From Candidatus Omnitrophota bacterium (GTDB taxonomy: Bacteria; Omnitrophota; Gorgyraeia; Duberdicusellales; 4484-171): a stretch of DNA of 10,130 nucleotides. The position numbers and the translations under genes are program-made. Positions 1-6,714 of the stretch are shown piece after piece. Position 1 is the first letter of the stretch; every line of letters starts with the position of its first letter. Below the pieces are notes generated by a model. That model saw nothing but the letters and a program-made list of their open reading frames with translations, was not told where the DNA came from and searched no databases. Location: positions 1 to 10,130 of the forward strand of contig WJKZ01000165.1 in the NCBI GenBank assembly GCA_014728785.1. Direction: 5' to 3'.

Positions 1-524
1 ATACTGTATATCTTCCCTTTACTGACATCAACGGGTATATTATTTTTGCGGGCATAATCTAACTCTGAATCCCTGGAAGTCAAATCCCACTCCCGCAAAG
101 GAGCTATTACCTTTAAGCCGGGGTCAAGTATCCTGGCTGCGGCCTCAAATCTTACCTGGTCATTCCCTTTAGCACTGCAGCCGTGGGCGATAAATAAAGC
201 CTTCTCCCTGCGGGCGGTCTCAACCAGATATTTAGCAATCAAAGGCCTGCCCAGAGCTGTACTTAAAAGATATTTTCCCTCATAAAGAGCACCTGCTTTT
301 AAGGCCGGCAGAATATAGCCCTCGGCGAATTCCTTCCGCAGGTCTTTTACGTAAATTTTTAAAGCCCCGGACTTTGAAGCCTTATTTTTGATAGATGAAG
401 GGGAAAACTCACTGCCCAGGTTGGCGGAAAAACATATAACGTCGAACCCTTTACTTTTAAGCCACTTAAGACAACAGGAAGTATCCAGGCCGCCGGAATA
501 AGCAAGTACTACCTTCTTCTTCAC
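1..524 (-). CDS. argG: Argininosuccinate synthase, N-terminal part (runs off left edge)
   Basis: Joins citrulline and aspartate with ATP to form argininosuccinate, the penultimate step of arginine synthesis, in the cytoplasm. I translated about 174 codons by hand; the C-terminal half lies outside the window. The N-terminus begins MKKKVVLAYSGGLDTS, the PP-loop ATP pyrophosphatase signature of this family (SGGLDTS at residues 10-16). Further in are STALGRPLIAK and GNDQVRFEAAARI, followed by APLREWDLTSRDSELDYA, all typical of ArgG. The usual TGKGNDQ is SAKGNDQ here. The start is GTG, which overlaps the argF stop as GTGA. An AGGGTGG ribosome site lies six bases upstream, inside the lysine/glycine-rich end of argF, so translational coupling to argF is likely. 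It is the last visible gene of the operon; argH may follow outside the window. The family assignment is very secure. Confidence 0.97.
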   Translation of the reverse strand, partial: MKKKVVLAYSGGLDTSCCLKWLKSKGFDVICFSANLGSEFSPSSIKNKASKSGALKIYVKDLRKEFAEGYILPALKAGALYEGKYLLSTALGRPLIAKYLVETARREKALFIAHGCSAKGNDQVRFEAAARILDPGLKVIAPLREWDLTSRDSELDYARKNNIPVDVSKGKIYS

Positions 525-1459
525 TTTTTGCCACCCTTTTTTGGTTTTTGTGCCACCATAGATAGTAAAATAGCTTTAGCTGCGTATAGCCGGTTTTCAG
601 CCTGCGAGAATACTTTTGCATTTTTACCTTCTATAACCGAATCGGTAATTTCCTCTCCTCTGTGAGCGGGAAGGCAATGCATGACAATGCAGTTACTTTT
701 AGCCAGCTTTAAGATTTTATCATTTATTTGAAATTTTTTAAAATCCTTTTTACGCGAGGCCCTTTCCTTTTCTTTACCCATAGAAGTCCATACGTCGGTA
801 TAAATAACATCGGCACCTTTTACCGCTTTATCAAGAGAGTTATATATTTTTATGGAAGCGCATGATTTCTTGCAAAATTCATCTGCTTCCTTAACAAGGC
901 TCCGGGCAGGCATGTACTTACGGGGTACGGCTATTCTTAAATCCCCGCCAAGTTTGGCAAAAATATAAATCAATGAGTTACAGACATTATTGGTGTCTCC
1001 CGAATAAACTACCTTAAGCTTCGTTATATCTCCTTTAACCTCCTGAATCGTCAGTATATCGGCCAGAACCTGCGAAGGATGCAGGAAATCGCTCAAACCG
1101 TTAATAACCGGCTTGGAAGAAAATTGAGCGAATTCAGCCAAGACTTTTTGAGAAAAGGTGCGGATTACCACCGCATCAAGATAACAGGAGAAGGTTCGGG
1201 CCACATCTTTAATCTCTTCTCTTTTGCCCAATTTTACCTCCTCTGAGGAATAATAAAGCGGCTGGCCTCCCAACTGTAAGGCGCCCAGGTAAAATGCCGT
1301 TTTGGTACGCAGAGACGGTTTCTCAAACAGAAGACCTATACTTTTATCTTTAAGGCTTTTTGAGAAACCCGAAGGCCTCTTTTTAATTTCTCCGGCTAAA
1401 GCGACTAATTCTTTTATTTCTGCGGGAGAGAAATATTTTAAAGAAATAAAGTGTCCCAT
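521..1459 (-). CDS. argF: Ornithine carbamoyltransferase
   Basis: Transfers the carbamoyl group of carbamoyl phosphate to ornithine, giving citrulline. The protein has 312 residues, normal for the family. Carbamoyl-phosphate binding residues are visible as SLRT (49-52), RT (100-101) and HPSQ (127-130). The ornithine-side SMG loop is at 226-228 and the catalytic HCLP at 261-264. The SMG motif argues for ornithine as substrate rather than N-acetylornithine or N-succinylornithine, and that agrees with the argJ gene in the same operon, which supplies free ornithine. The tail is lysine- and glycine-rich (KPKKGGKK), and its codons also carry the ribosome site of argG. It starts with ATG 27 bases after argD, with only a weak GAG-type ribosome site, and overlaps argG by four bases. 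Confidence 0.97.
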   Translation of the reverse strand: MGHFISLKYFSPAEIKELVALAGEIKKRPSGFSKSLKDKSIGLLFEKPSLRTKTAFYLGALQLGGQPLYYSSEEVKLGKREEIKDVARTFSCYLDAVVIRTFSQKVLAEFAQFSSKPVINGLSDFLHPSQVLADILTIQEVKGDITKLKVVYSGDTNNVCNSLIYIFAKLGGDLRIAVPRKYMPARSLVKEADEFCKKSCASIKIYNSLDKAVKGADVIYTDVWTSMGKEKERASRKKDFKKFQINDKILKLAKSNCIVMHCLPAHRGEEITDSVIEGKNAKVFSQAENRLYAAKAILLSMVAQKPKKGGKK

Positions 1460-1482
1460 AATATCCGCTCTCGATTTCAGCC

Positions 1483-1497
1483 CTGCCTAAAAGGCAG
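1483..1497. repeat. Short perfect inverted repeat across the argD stop codon
   Basis: CTGCCT-AAA-AGGCAG forms a six-base-pair stem with a three-base loop. It covers the last codons and the TAG of argD, just ahead of the argF ribosome site region. There is no T-run, so it is not a standard terminator; it could form a small mRNA hairpin between argD and argF, or be chance. Confidence 0.4.
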
Positions 1498-2659
1498 ACA
1501 GTATATCTTCTAATATATTGAACCCTTTGTCTATATCTTTAACCGTTGAGTTTAAAGCCGGCATGACCCGCAAGATATTATCGTGGGTAGAATTCACAAT
1601 CAACCCTTTGCCCAGCGCCTTTAAAAAAACCGGATAGCTGGGTATATCCAGCTCAAGGCCGAGCATCATCCCCTCTCCTTTTATTTCTTTTATTACGGGA
1701 GTGTTTTTGGCCAGGGAAGCTGCCCTGTCTCTCATATGTTTGCCCAATTTAGCTACATTTTTCAAAATTTTCTCTTCTTCCAGTATCTTGAATACCTCAA
1801 GTGCTGCCCGGCTTACCAGAGGAGAACCTCCAAAGGTAGAAGCATGCATGCCGGGTTTGATTATGCTGGCTATCTTTTTTCTTACTACCAATGCCGATAT
1901 AGGTACCCCTGCACCCAGGCCTTTAGATAAAACCATTATATCGGGAACAACGCCGTAATTCTGGTAACAGAAAAGCTTACCGGTCCTTCCCATGCCGGTT
2001 TGTACCTCATCAACAATAAAAAGTATGTTTTTGTTAAAACAATATTTTCTGAGCTGTCTTACATAATTTTTATCGGCGACATTTACCCCGCCTTCGCCCT
2101 GAATCAACTCAAGCAATACCGCCACTGTCTTTTTGGAAAGTGTCCGTTTAAAACTGCCGAAATCATTAAATTCTGCCTCCCTGAAACCCGGCAGAAGCGG
2201 CCGGAAACACTCTTTATACTTTTTCTGAGCAGTAGCAGAAAGAGCACCGAAGGTTCTTCCATGAAAAGAATTCTTAAAAGTAATTATTTCGAATCTTTTA
2301 TTTTGACCGTATAGCCTGCTGAATTTGATAGCTCCTTCTATCGCCTCTGCTCCGGAATTTCCAAAAAATACCTTAGAAGGAAAACTCCTTTTTGATATTT
2401 CTCTCGCAAGCAGGGCCTGTTCGGCGGAAAAAAGGTTGTTGGGAAGATGTACCAATCTCCTGGCCTGTTCTCCCAGGACTTTCGCTATCCGGGGATGAGA
2501 ATGCCCTAAAATGGAGACTCCCCAGCCGGGGAATAAATCCAGATATTTCCTGCCTTGCGAATCCCACAGCCAACTGCCCCTCCCTTTGACAAACAGCGGC
2601 CCGAGGCGGGAATAAGTGGGCAGAGAAAAGTTAGCAAAAATATTTTTATAATTCCGCAT
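1487..2659 (-). CDS. argD: Acetylornithine aminotransferase (PLP-dependent)
   Basis: Class III aminotransferase that converts N-acetylglutamate semialdehyde and glutamate to N-acetylornithine and 2-oxoglutarate. The 390-residue length is typical. Visible motifs are DLFPGWGVSILGHSHP near residues 41-56, the phosphate-cup GNSGAEAIEGA (100-110), SFHGRT (131-136), the cofactor-binding DEVQTGMGRTG (217-227) and SKGLGAG with the Schiff-base lysine at 246. Related enzymes act on succinylornithine, GABA or ornithine, but the location between argB and argF makes the arginine role nearly certain. It starts with ATG only nine bases after argB; an AGGT ribosome site overlaps the argB stop codon, so coupling is likely. 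A six-base-pair inverted repeat spans its own stop codon. Confidence 0.96.
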   Translation of the reverse strand: MRNYKNIFANFSLPTYSRLGPLFVKGRGSWLWDSQGRKYLDLFPGWGVSILGHSHPRIAKVLGEQARRLVHLPNNLFSAEQALLAREISKRSFPSKVFFGNSGAEAIEGAIKFSRLYGQNKRFEIITFKNSFHGRTFGALSATAQKKYKECFRPLLPGFREAEFNDFGSFKRTLSKKTVAVLLELIQGEGGVNVADKNYVRQLRKYCFNKNILFIVDEVQTGMGRTGKLFCYQNYGVVPDIMVLSKGLGAGVPISALVVRKKIASIIKPGMHASTFGGSPLVSRAALEVFKILEEEKILKNVAKLGKHMRDRAASLAKNTPVIKEIKGEGMMLGLELDIPSYPVFLKALGKGLIVNSTHDNILRVMPALNSTVKDIDKGFNILEDILSAF

Positions 2660-2668
2660 ATTAATTAC

Positions 2669-3520
2669 CTAATGCACTATCTCCGTACTTATACCTTCGT
2701 TGGTAAAAATCTCAAGGAGCAGAGCGTGGGGTATTTTGGCATCTACTATATGCGCTTTGTTCACCCCCGAACGGATAGCCTTGGCAGCGGCCCTGACTTT
2801 AGGGACCATTCCCTCTCCTATAACTGCCTCTTTTATTAAATTTTCTATAGCATGGAGGTTGATTGTCGATATTAGAGAATTTTCATCCTGTGGGTCTCTC
2901 ATTACCCCCAGAACATCCGTAAGCAGGACAAATTTTTCCGCCTTAAGCTCTGAAGCTAAAAAGCAGGCCACTTCATCGGCGTTTATATTGTAAAGCTGGC
3001 TGTCTTCGCAAATGCCCAGAGGGCTTATTACCGGCACGCTTTCTTTCAAGCAATCCCTTAAAGCACCGCTCTCAAAAGAGGTAACTTCGCCCACAAAACC
3101 CAGGTCAATCTTGCTTTTTTTCTTACGGGCTTTTATCAGCGAGGAATCACCTTTAAATCCTCTGGCTTGTATCCCTTGAGAAGCTATAGAATTGACTATC
3201 ATATCGTTAAGAGAGTCCAGTTCCTGTTTAACTATCTCCAAGGTAAATTTGTCGGTAACCCTCATGCCGTCGATAAACTTAGACTGCCTTTTTTCGTGCT
3301 CAAGCCTTTTGCTTATGTTAGGACCTCCTCCGTGCACTATTAAAGGTCTTATACCCGCATAGCGCAAAAAGACTATATCTTCCAGAACCGATTTTCTCAC
3401 TCTGTCTTCGCTCAAAATCGAACCGCCGTATTTTATGACAAAAGTCTTCTTATGGAATTTTTTTATGTAGGGAAGAGCCTCAATTAAAACGTCCGCTTTT
3501 TTAATAGCTTCTTTAACCAT
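2669..3520 (-). CDS. argB: N-acetylglutamate kinase
   Basis: Phosphorylates N-acetyl-L-glutamate with ATP, the second step of the pathway. Amino-acid kinase fold markers are KYGGS (about residue 30), HGGGP (about 63-67), GMRVTD (about 85-90), GFKGDSSL, and a late block with ADEVACFL, LLTDVLGVM and EGMVPKV. About 25 residues precede the KYGGS strand (KKADVLIEALPYIKKF), matching the extra N-terminal helix of arginine-inhibited hexameric kinases such as those of Thermotoga and Pseudomonas. I therefore infer feedback inhibition by arginine, which would suit an ArgJ-based acetyl cycle. I chose ATG at 3520 (283 aa): GAGG lies six bases upstream, while the adjacent in-frame GTG at 3523 would be too close to it. 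It follows argJ by 26 bases. Confidence 0.96.
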   Translation of the reverse strand: MVKEAIKKADVLIEALPYIKKFHKKTFVIKYGGSILSEDRVRKSVLEDIVFLRYAGIRPLIVHGGGPNISKRLEHEKRQSKFIDGMRVTDKFTLEIVKQELDSLNDMIVNSIASQGIQARGFKGDSSLIKARKKKSKIDLGFVGEVTSFESGALRDCLKESVPVISPLGICEDSQLYNINADEVACFLASELKAEKFVLLTDVLGVMRDPQDENSLISTINLHAIENLIKEAVIGEGMVPKVRAAAKAIRSGVNKAHIVDAKIPHALLLEIFTNEGISTEIVH

Positions 3521-3546
3521 CACTCACCTCTCTTTTAGACTGAATC

Positions 3547-4644
3547 TTAACTGTATTCCGCATTGATTTTAATATAACCGGGACTGAAATCGCAAGTGTA
3601 AACCTTCCACTCAGAGGACCCTCTCTTCAAATCAACCTTTATTTGAATGTTTTTCCTCTTAAGAGAACTGAAATTTATCTTTGCCTTATCTTCTGTTTTT
3701 ATCCCCTCCTGGCCCAAGGCCGAGATAATCCTGCCCCAATTCGGATTTTCTCCGTACATTGCGCATTTAAAAAGAGGGTTGTTGGCAATACAAAACCCTG
3801 CTCTTCTTGCCTCGGTCTTATTCCGGGCGCCTTTTATATGGACAGTGATAAACTTTGTAGCTCCTTCTCCGTCTTTAACCACCTTTTTAGCCAGCTCTGT
3901 GAAGACTTTTTTAATTTTTTGCGAAAACTCCTTAATGTCTTTACTGTATTTCAGAAGCTTGCGTTTGCTCGAAAGCAACAAGACGGTATCGTTGGTGCTG
4001 GTGCATCCGTCTACGCTTATAGAATTAAAACTTTCACCCACAGCTTCTTTTATTAATTTCCTGAATGCTTTTCCCTCCGTATAGACGTCGGTCAAGATAA
4101 ATGAAAGCATAGTCCCCATATTGGGGAAAATCATACCTGAACCCTTGGCAAACCCTAAAATATGGCCTCCGCCTTTTCTGAAAGGACAATGCGCATAGGA
4201 AACTTTCTCAGTAGTATCTGTAGTCAGTATGCTGCGGGAAAAATCTTTTCCCGACTTCCCCAGATTATCTATAAGCCCGGGGAAAGCGGCAGTTATTCTG
4301 GCCGAAGGTAATTTCTTTCCGATAATCCCGGTAGATGCTATCAAAATATTCTCCCTTTTAACTCCGAGCTTCTTAGCCAAAGCCCCGGTTATCTTTTCGG
4401 TATTTTTGATACCGTTTCTTGATAGGTAACAATTGGCGTTTCCGCTGTTAACCAGAACTGCCTTTATAGGGTTATTTATATTCCTCCTGCATAGAGAAAC
4501 AGAATAAGAAGGATTAACGTTTCCGGTAAAAAACCCTATGGCTTTAGCAAATTTATCCGCGCAAATCAAGCCTAAATCCGGCTCACTCTTGCGTTTTATC
4601 CCGCAATTTATACCTGAAATGGTAAAACCTTCTGGAATTTTCAC
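3547..4644 (-). CDS. argJ: Glutamate N-acetyltransferase (ornithine acetyltransferase)
   Basis: Transfers the acetyl group from N-acetylornithine to glutamate, releasing ornithine and regenerating N-acetylglutamate. The bifunctional form also uses acetyl-CoA for the first step. It has 365 residues, slightly short for a family usually nearer 390-410. The proenzyme cleavage site is clear: KGSGMIFPNMGTML at 167-180, with Thr178 as the expected nucleophile and new N-terminus of the beta chain. Other landmarks are LVNSGNAN (64-71), STGIIGK (104-110), SVDGCTSTND (210-219) and the C-terminal YIKINAEYS. The usual aspartate of DGDTSTND is Cys214, and the early FTTN-type block reads FTGN. Whether it is mono- or bifunctional cannot be told from sequence; no argA is visible. 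The start is GTG, with AAAGGG about 11 bases upstream. Confidence 0.96.
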   Translation of the reverse strand: MKIPEGFTISGINCGIKRKSEPDLGLICADKFAKAIGFFTGNVNPSYSVSLCRRNINNPIKAVLVNSGNANCYLSRNGIKNTEKITGALAKKLGVKRENILIASTGIIGKKLPSARITAAFPGLIDNLGKSGKDFSRSILTTDTTEKVSYAHCPFRKGGGHILGFAKGSGMIFPNMGTMLSFILTDVYTEGKAFRKLIKEAVGESFNSISVDGCTSTNDTVLLLSSKRKLLKYSKDIKEFSQKIKKVFTELAKKVVKDGEGATKFITVHIKGARNKTEARRAGFCIANNPLFKCAMYGENPNWGRIISALGQEGIKTEDKAKINFSSLKRKNIQIKVDLKRGSSEWKVYTCDFSPGYIKINAEYS

Positions 4645-4672
4645 AGTCTTTTCTGCCCTTTCTTTCTAAATC

Positions 4673-5689
4673 TCAAACCAATCCCAGGGTTTGGTTACGG
4701 CCGAATATTATATTCATATTCTGTACTGCTGTCCCGGCTGCTCCTTTAAAAAGATTATCTATAGCACAGGCAACTACCGCTGTCTTTTTCTGCGAATCTA
4801 TCCTAAAACCTATATCGCAAAAATTACTTCCCACCACATCCTTTAAGACAGGTAACTCATCTTTTATCCTCACAAAAGGAGAAGCCGAATAATATTTCCG
4901 GTATATAGTTTTGAAATCTTTTTCCTTGTATTTAAACCCCGGCTGCAGCCTCAAATAAATAGTGGAATAGATACCCGCCTCTATTCCCGCTACATGAGGT
5001 ACAAAACATATATTCGGGGATTTAGCAGTAACCCGCCTGAGGATGCTTTCTATTTCAGGCATATGCTGATGATTAAAAGGCTTGTAGGCCCAGATGTTCC
5101 CCGATATGTTTGAATAGTGGTACTCGATTAAAGCCTTTCTGCCCGCACCGGTTATAGATGATTTGGAATCTACTATTATATCCTTTAAGCCGGCAATTTC
5201 CTTAAGCAACGGGTAAAGAGGTATAATCACCGAAGTAGGATAACATCCGGGGTTTGCAATCAGAGAGGCATTTCTGATTTTTTTCTCAAACAATTCAGGC
5301 AACCCGTAAACTGCTTTTTTTAAATTACTCTTATCCCTGTGCGCTTTTTTATAATATTTTTTATACTCTGAGGCGCTGGTCAACCTGTAATCTGCCGATA
5401 AATCTATCACTTTCTTTTTTTTCTTAAGAAAAAACGGTACCATCTGCATGGATACCGTATGCGGCAAAGCCAGAAAGACCACATCGCTTAAATCCGTTGC
5501 CTTTTCCTTGTTTAAGGTTTCGCAATTGATATCGGCTTTATTAAGAAACCGCGGAAAGATGGAGCTGTAGGGCGTAGCTTTCGGGGTACGTGAAGCCAGA
5601 TATACAATCTCGGCTTCCGGGTGTGAAACCAAAATCTCTACAATCTTTTCACCTGTAAATCCTGTTGCTCCCAATACGGCAACTTTCAT
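4673..5689 (-). CDS. argC: N-acetyl-gamma-glutamyl-phosphate reductase
   Basis: NADPH-dependent reduction of N-acetylglutamyl phosphate to the semialdehyde. It is the first gene of the arginine operon. The 338-residue protein has the Rossmann motif GATGFTG (7-13), DLSADYRL (97-104), the catalytic-cysteine motif NPGCYPTS with Cys149, and NHQHMPEI with His209 as the likely catalytic base. This NPGCYPTS-type, long-form ArgC is the common bacterial version. The ATG start has a GGAG ribosome site eight bases upstream. A good sigma-70-like promoter lies about 45-75 bases upstream, and argJ follows after 28 bases, so this promoter probably drives all six arg genes. Confidence 0.97.
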   Translation of the reverse strand: MKVAVLGATGFTGEKIVEILVSHPEAEIVYLASRTPKATPYSSIFPRFLNKADINCETLNKEKATDLSDVVFLALPHTVSMQMVPFFLKKKKKVIDLSADYRLTSASEYKKYYKKAHRDKSNLKKAVYGLPELFEKKIRNASLIANPGCYPTSVIIPLYPLLKEIAGLKDIIVDSKSSITGAGRKALIEYHYSNISGNIWAYKPFNHQHMPEIESILRRVTAKSPNICFVPHVAGIEAGIYSTIYLRLQPGFKYKEKDFKTIYRKYYSASPFVRIKDELPVLKDVVGSNFCDIGFRIDSQKKTAVVACAIDNLFKGAAGTAVQNMNIIFGRNQTLGLV

Positions 5690-5718
5690 CTTCTCTTCTC
5701 CGAAACTATTATATTTAT

Positions 5719-5764
5719 ATTATACAAACACGCATATGATAAACTAAAAAAATATAAGCGTCAA
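5719..5764 (-). promoter_or_regulatory. Promoter of the arg operon
   Basis: On the minus strand TTGACG (5759-5764) is followed after 17 bases by TATCAT (5736-5741), predicting a start near 5729 and a leader of about 40 bases before argC. A second perfect -10 box, TATAAT at 5719-5724, has only a poor -35 (TTAGTT at 17 bases) and may be an alternative. The leader is very AT-rich with a TATAATA heptamer repeated directly. I saw no clear paired ARG box, so ArgR control is not demonstrated. Confidence 0.6.
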
Positions 5765-5816
5765 ACATAATTTAAAAATAGAAGATTTGCGGCCTCAATC
5801 AGAATAAGAAACCGGA

Positions 5817-6179
5817 TTATTTATCGACAAATTCGAGGAGATCTCCTTCTTTAAGGCCTATTTCCCTAACCCTGCCTCCCGGCAGCTCTACCGTAGCAAA
5901 AGAACCAAAACAATTGACAATCCTCCAGGGCTTAAGGTAAGGAGTTATCTTAATGACTCTTAACTGCCGGTCCAGAAAAATTATATCTATGGGAAATCTC
6001 ATAAAAAAAGTGTGTATTGAGGGAGCTTTATAAAACACAAGAGCCGAATCCTTCTCCATTTGTTTTTTAAACATCAGCCCCAAAAACCTTGAATAAACTC
6101 CTCCTGCCAGATAAGCATTTTTTGCAACGTAAGCTTTACCGTCCTTGTTTACTATTTCGTATCTTACTTTCTTAAACAC
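5817..6179 (-). CDS. DUF192 family protein (COG1430-like), function unknown
   Basis: Small protein of about 120 residues matching the DUF192 pattern: RFLGLMF (31-37), a following KDSALVFY segment, then HTFFMRFPIDIIFLD (56-70), and a late VELPGG...GLKEGD block. The biochemical function of the family is not established. Many members are exported or lipid-anchored, but this one has no signal peptide or membrane segment and should be cytoplasmic. The frame stays open to an ATG at 6230, but the extra 17 residues (MCGQRLPC...) are only the out-of-frame reading of the upstream gene. I chose GTG at 6179, which has GAGG seven bases upstream and starts right at the domain edge. It overlaps the upstream thioesterase gene by 16 bases, so the two are probably co-transcribed and translationally coupled. 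Confidence 0.85.
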   Translation of the reverse strand: MFKKVRYEIVNKDGKAYVAKNAYLAGGVYSRFLGLMFKKQMEKDSALVFYKAPSIHTFFMRFPIDIIFLDRQLRVIKITPYLKPWRIVNCFGSFATVELPGGRVREIGLKEGDLLEFVDK

Positions 6180-6553
6180 TCTTCTACCTCTTCGGGAATC
6201 TGGCAAGCACGGAAGCCGCTGTCCACACACACAAGTACTGTACGGGCCGACACCAAAAGCTCATCCCCTTTTCTGGCTTCCTGTAAGAAGTCTATTGAGA
6301 CATGTTTGAGCTTTGTAATTCCGGTTGAAATATCTATCAAATCAGAATATCTTGCGGGTTTTCTGTAGTTCACTTCTATACCCTTAACCACAAACCATAT
6401 ACCTTTCTGCATCAACATGTTTATATCCACGCCGTTATCTGCTAAGAATTCAGTCCTTGCCTCTTCGAAGTGTTTAAGATAGTTGGCGTAATACACAACT
6501 CCGCCTGCATCAGTATCGTGATAATATATTTTTCTTCTTAGCCTATGTGCCAT
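6164..6553 (-). CDS. ybgC: YbgC/4HBT-type acyl-CoA thioesterase
   Basis: Hotdog-fold thioesterase of 129 residues, the usual size of the family, predicted to hydrolyse acyl-CoA thioesters in the cytoplasm. The signature is near the N-terminus: YYHDTDAGGVVYYANYLKHFEEAR (residues 10-33), with the conserved Asp/Thr/Asp at 13-15 and the helix ending in EAR. It continues with VNYRKPARYSD, the typical central strand. Relatives act on short-chain or longer acyl-CoAs, or on acyl-carrier protein; the substrate cannot be told. YbgC usually sits beside tol-pal genes, but here it is next to a DUF192 gene instead, with an acyl-CoA synthetase in the neighbouring operon. It starts at ATG 6553 with an AAGG ribosome site and has its own promoter. 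The symbol indicates family similarity only. Confidence 0.9.
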   Translation of the reverse strand: MAHRLRRKIYYHDTDAGGVVYYANYLKHFEEARTEFLADNGVDINMLMQKGIWFVVKGIEVNYRKPARYSDLIDISTGITKLKHVSIDFLQEARKGDELLVSARTVLVCVDSGFRACQIPEEVEECLRK

Positions 6554-6601
6554 AACCAGCCTTGATCAGGAAACGTTAATGCTTACTGCGATTATCAATA
6601 A

Positions 6602-6629
6602 ATTATACCATTGTTTTCTGCCCTGAAAA
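6602..6629 (-). promoter_or_regulatory. Extended -10 promoter upstream of the ybgC-like gene
   Basis: On the minus strand there is a perfect TATAAT (6602-6607) with the TG extension (TGGTATAAT, up to 6610). A weak -35, TTTTCA (6624-6629), lies 16 bases upstream. The predicted start is near 6595, giving a leader of about 42 bases. It would drive the ybgC-like gene and the DUF192 gene. Confidence 0.55.
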
Positions 6630-6649
6630 GAAATTCATAGAAGTAATTT

Positions 6650-6676
6650 AAAAAAAATCCACCGGCTTTATTTTTT
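6650..6676 (-). terminator. Possible weak terminator after the rluA-like gene
   Basis: On the minus strand AAAGCC-GGT-GGATTT can form a small hairpin with one G/A mismatch, followed directly by a run of T residues (complement of the A-run 6650-6657). It lies about 40 bases past the stop of the pseudouridine synthase gene and before the ybgC promoter, the right place to end the upstream operon. The stem is weak, so this is tentative. Confidence 0.3.
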
Positions 6677-6714
6677 ACAACCACAACGGGCAGGTTCTGA
6701 AAAAAGATAAAGTC

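Larger units (their letters stand above)
6554..6714. other. Intergenic region between the rluA-like and ybgC-like genes
   Basis: This 161-base spacer is the longest in the window. It holds the tentative rluA-side terminator and the extended -10 promoter of the next unit. I found no small ORF, tRNA or convincing structured RNA in it. Confidence 0.6.

Noticed and set aside
521..1459. argF as N-acetyl- or N-succinylornithine carbamoyltransferase
   Set aside because: The SMG ornithine-binding motif is present and argJ in the same operon produces free ornithine, so ordinary ornithine carbamoyltransferase fits better.
2000..2314. 104-codon plus-strand open frame
   Set aside because: It lies wholly antisense to argD, which has all family motifs; the translation resembles nothing and there is no ribosome site pattern supporting it.
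2373..2839. Several 65-95 codon frames over argD/argB on both strands
   Set aside because: All are shadows of the arg genes with no independent support.
3643..4084. Two plus-strand open frames of 137 and 145 codons
   Set aside because: Both are antisense shadows of argJ and overlap each other in different frames; neither shows a recognisable domain.
5765..5816. Possible terminator after the DUF192 gene
   Set aside because: The minus strand can pair GATTG with CAAATC only with a bulge, and the T-run is interrupted; too weak to call. Read-through into the arg operon cannot be excluded.
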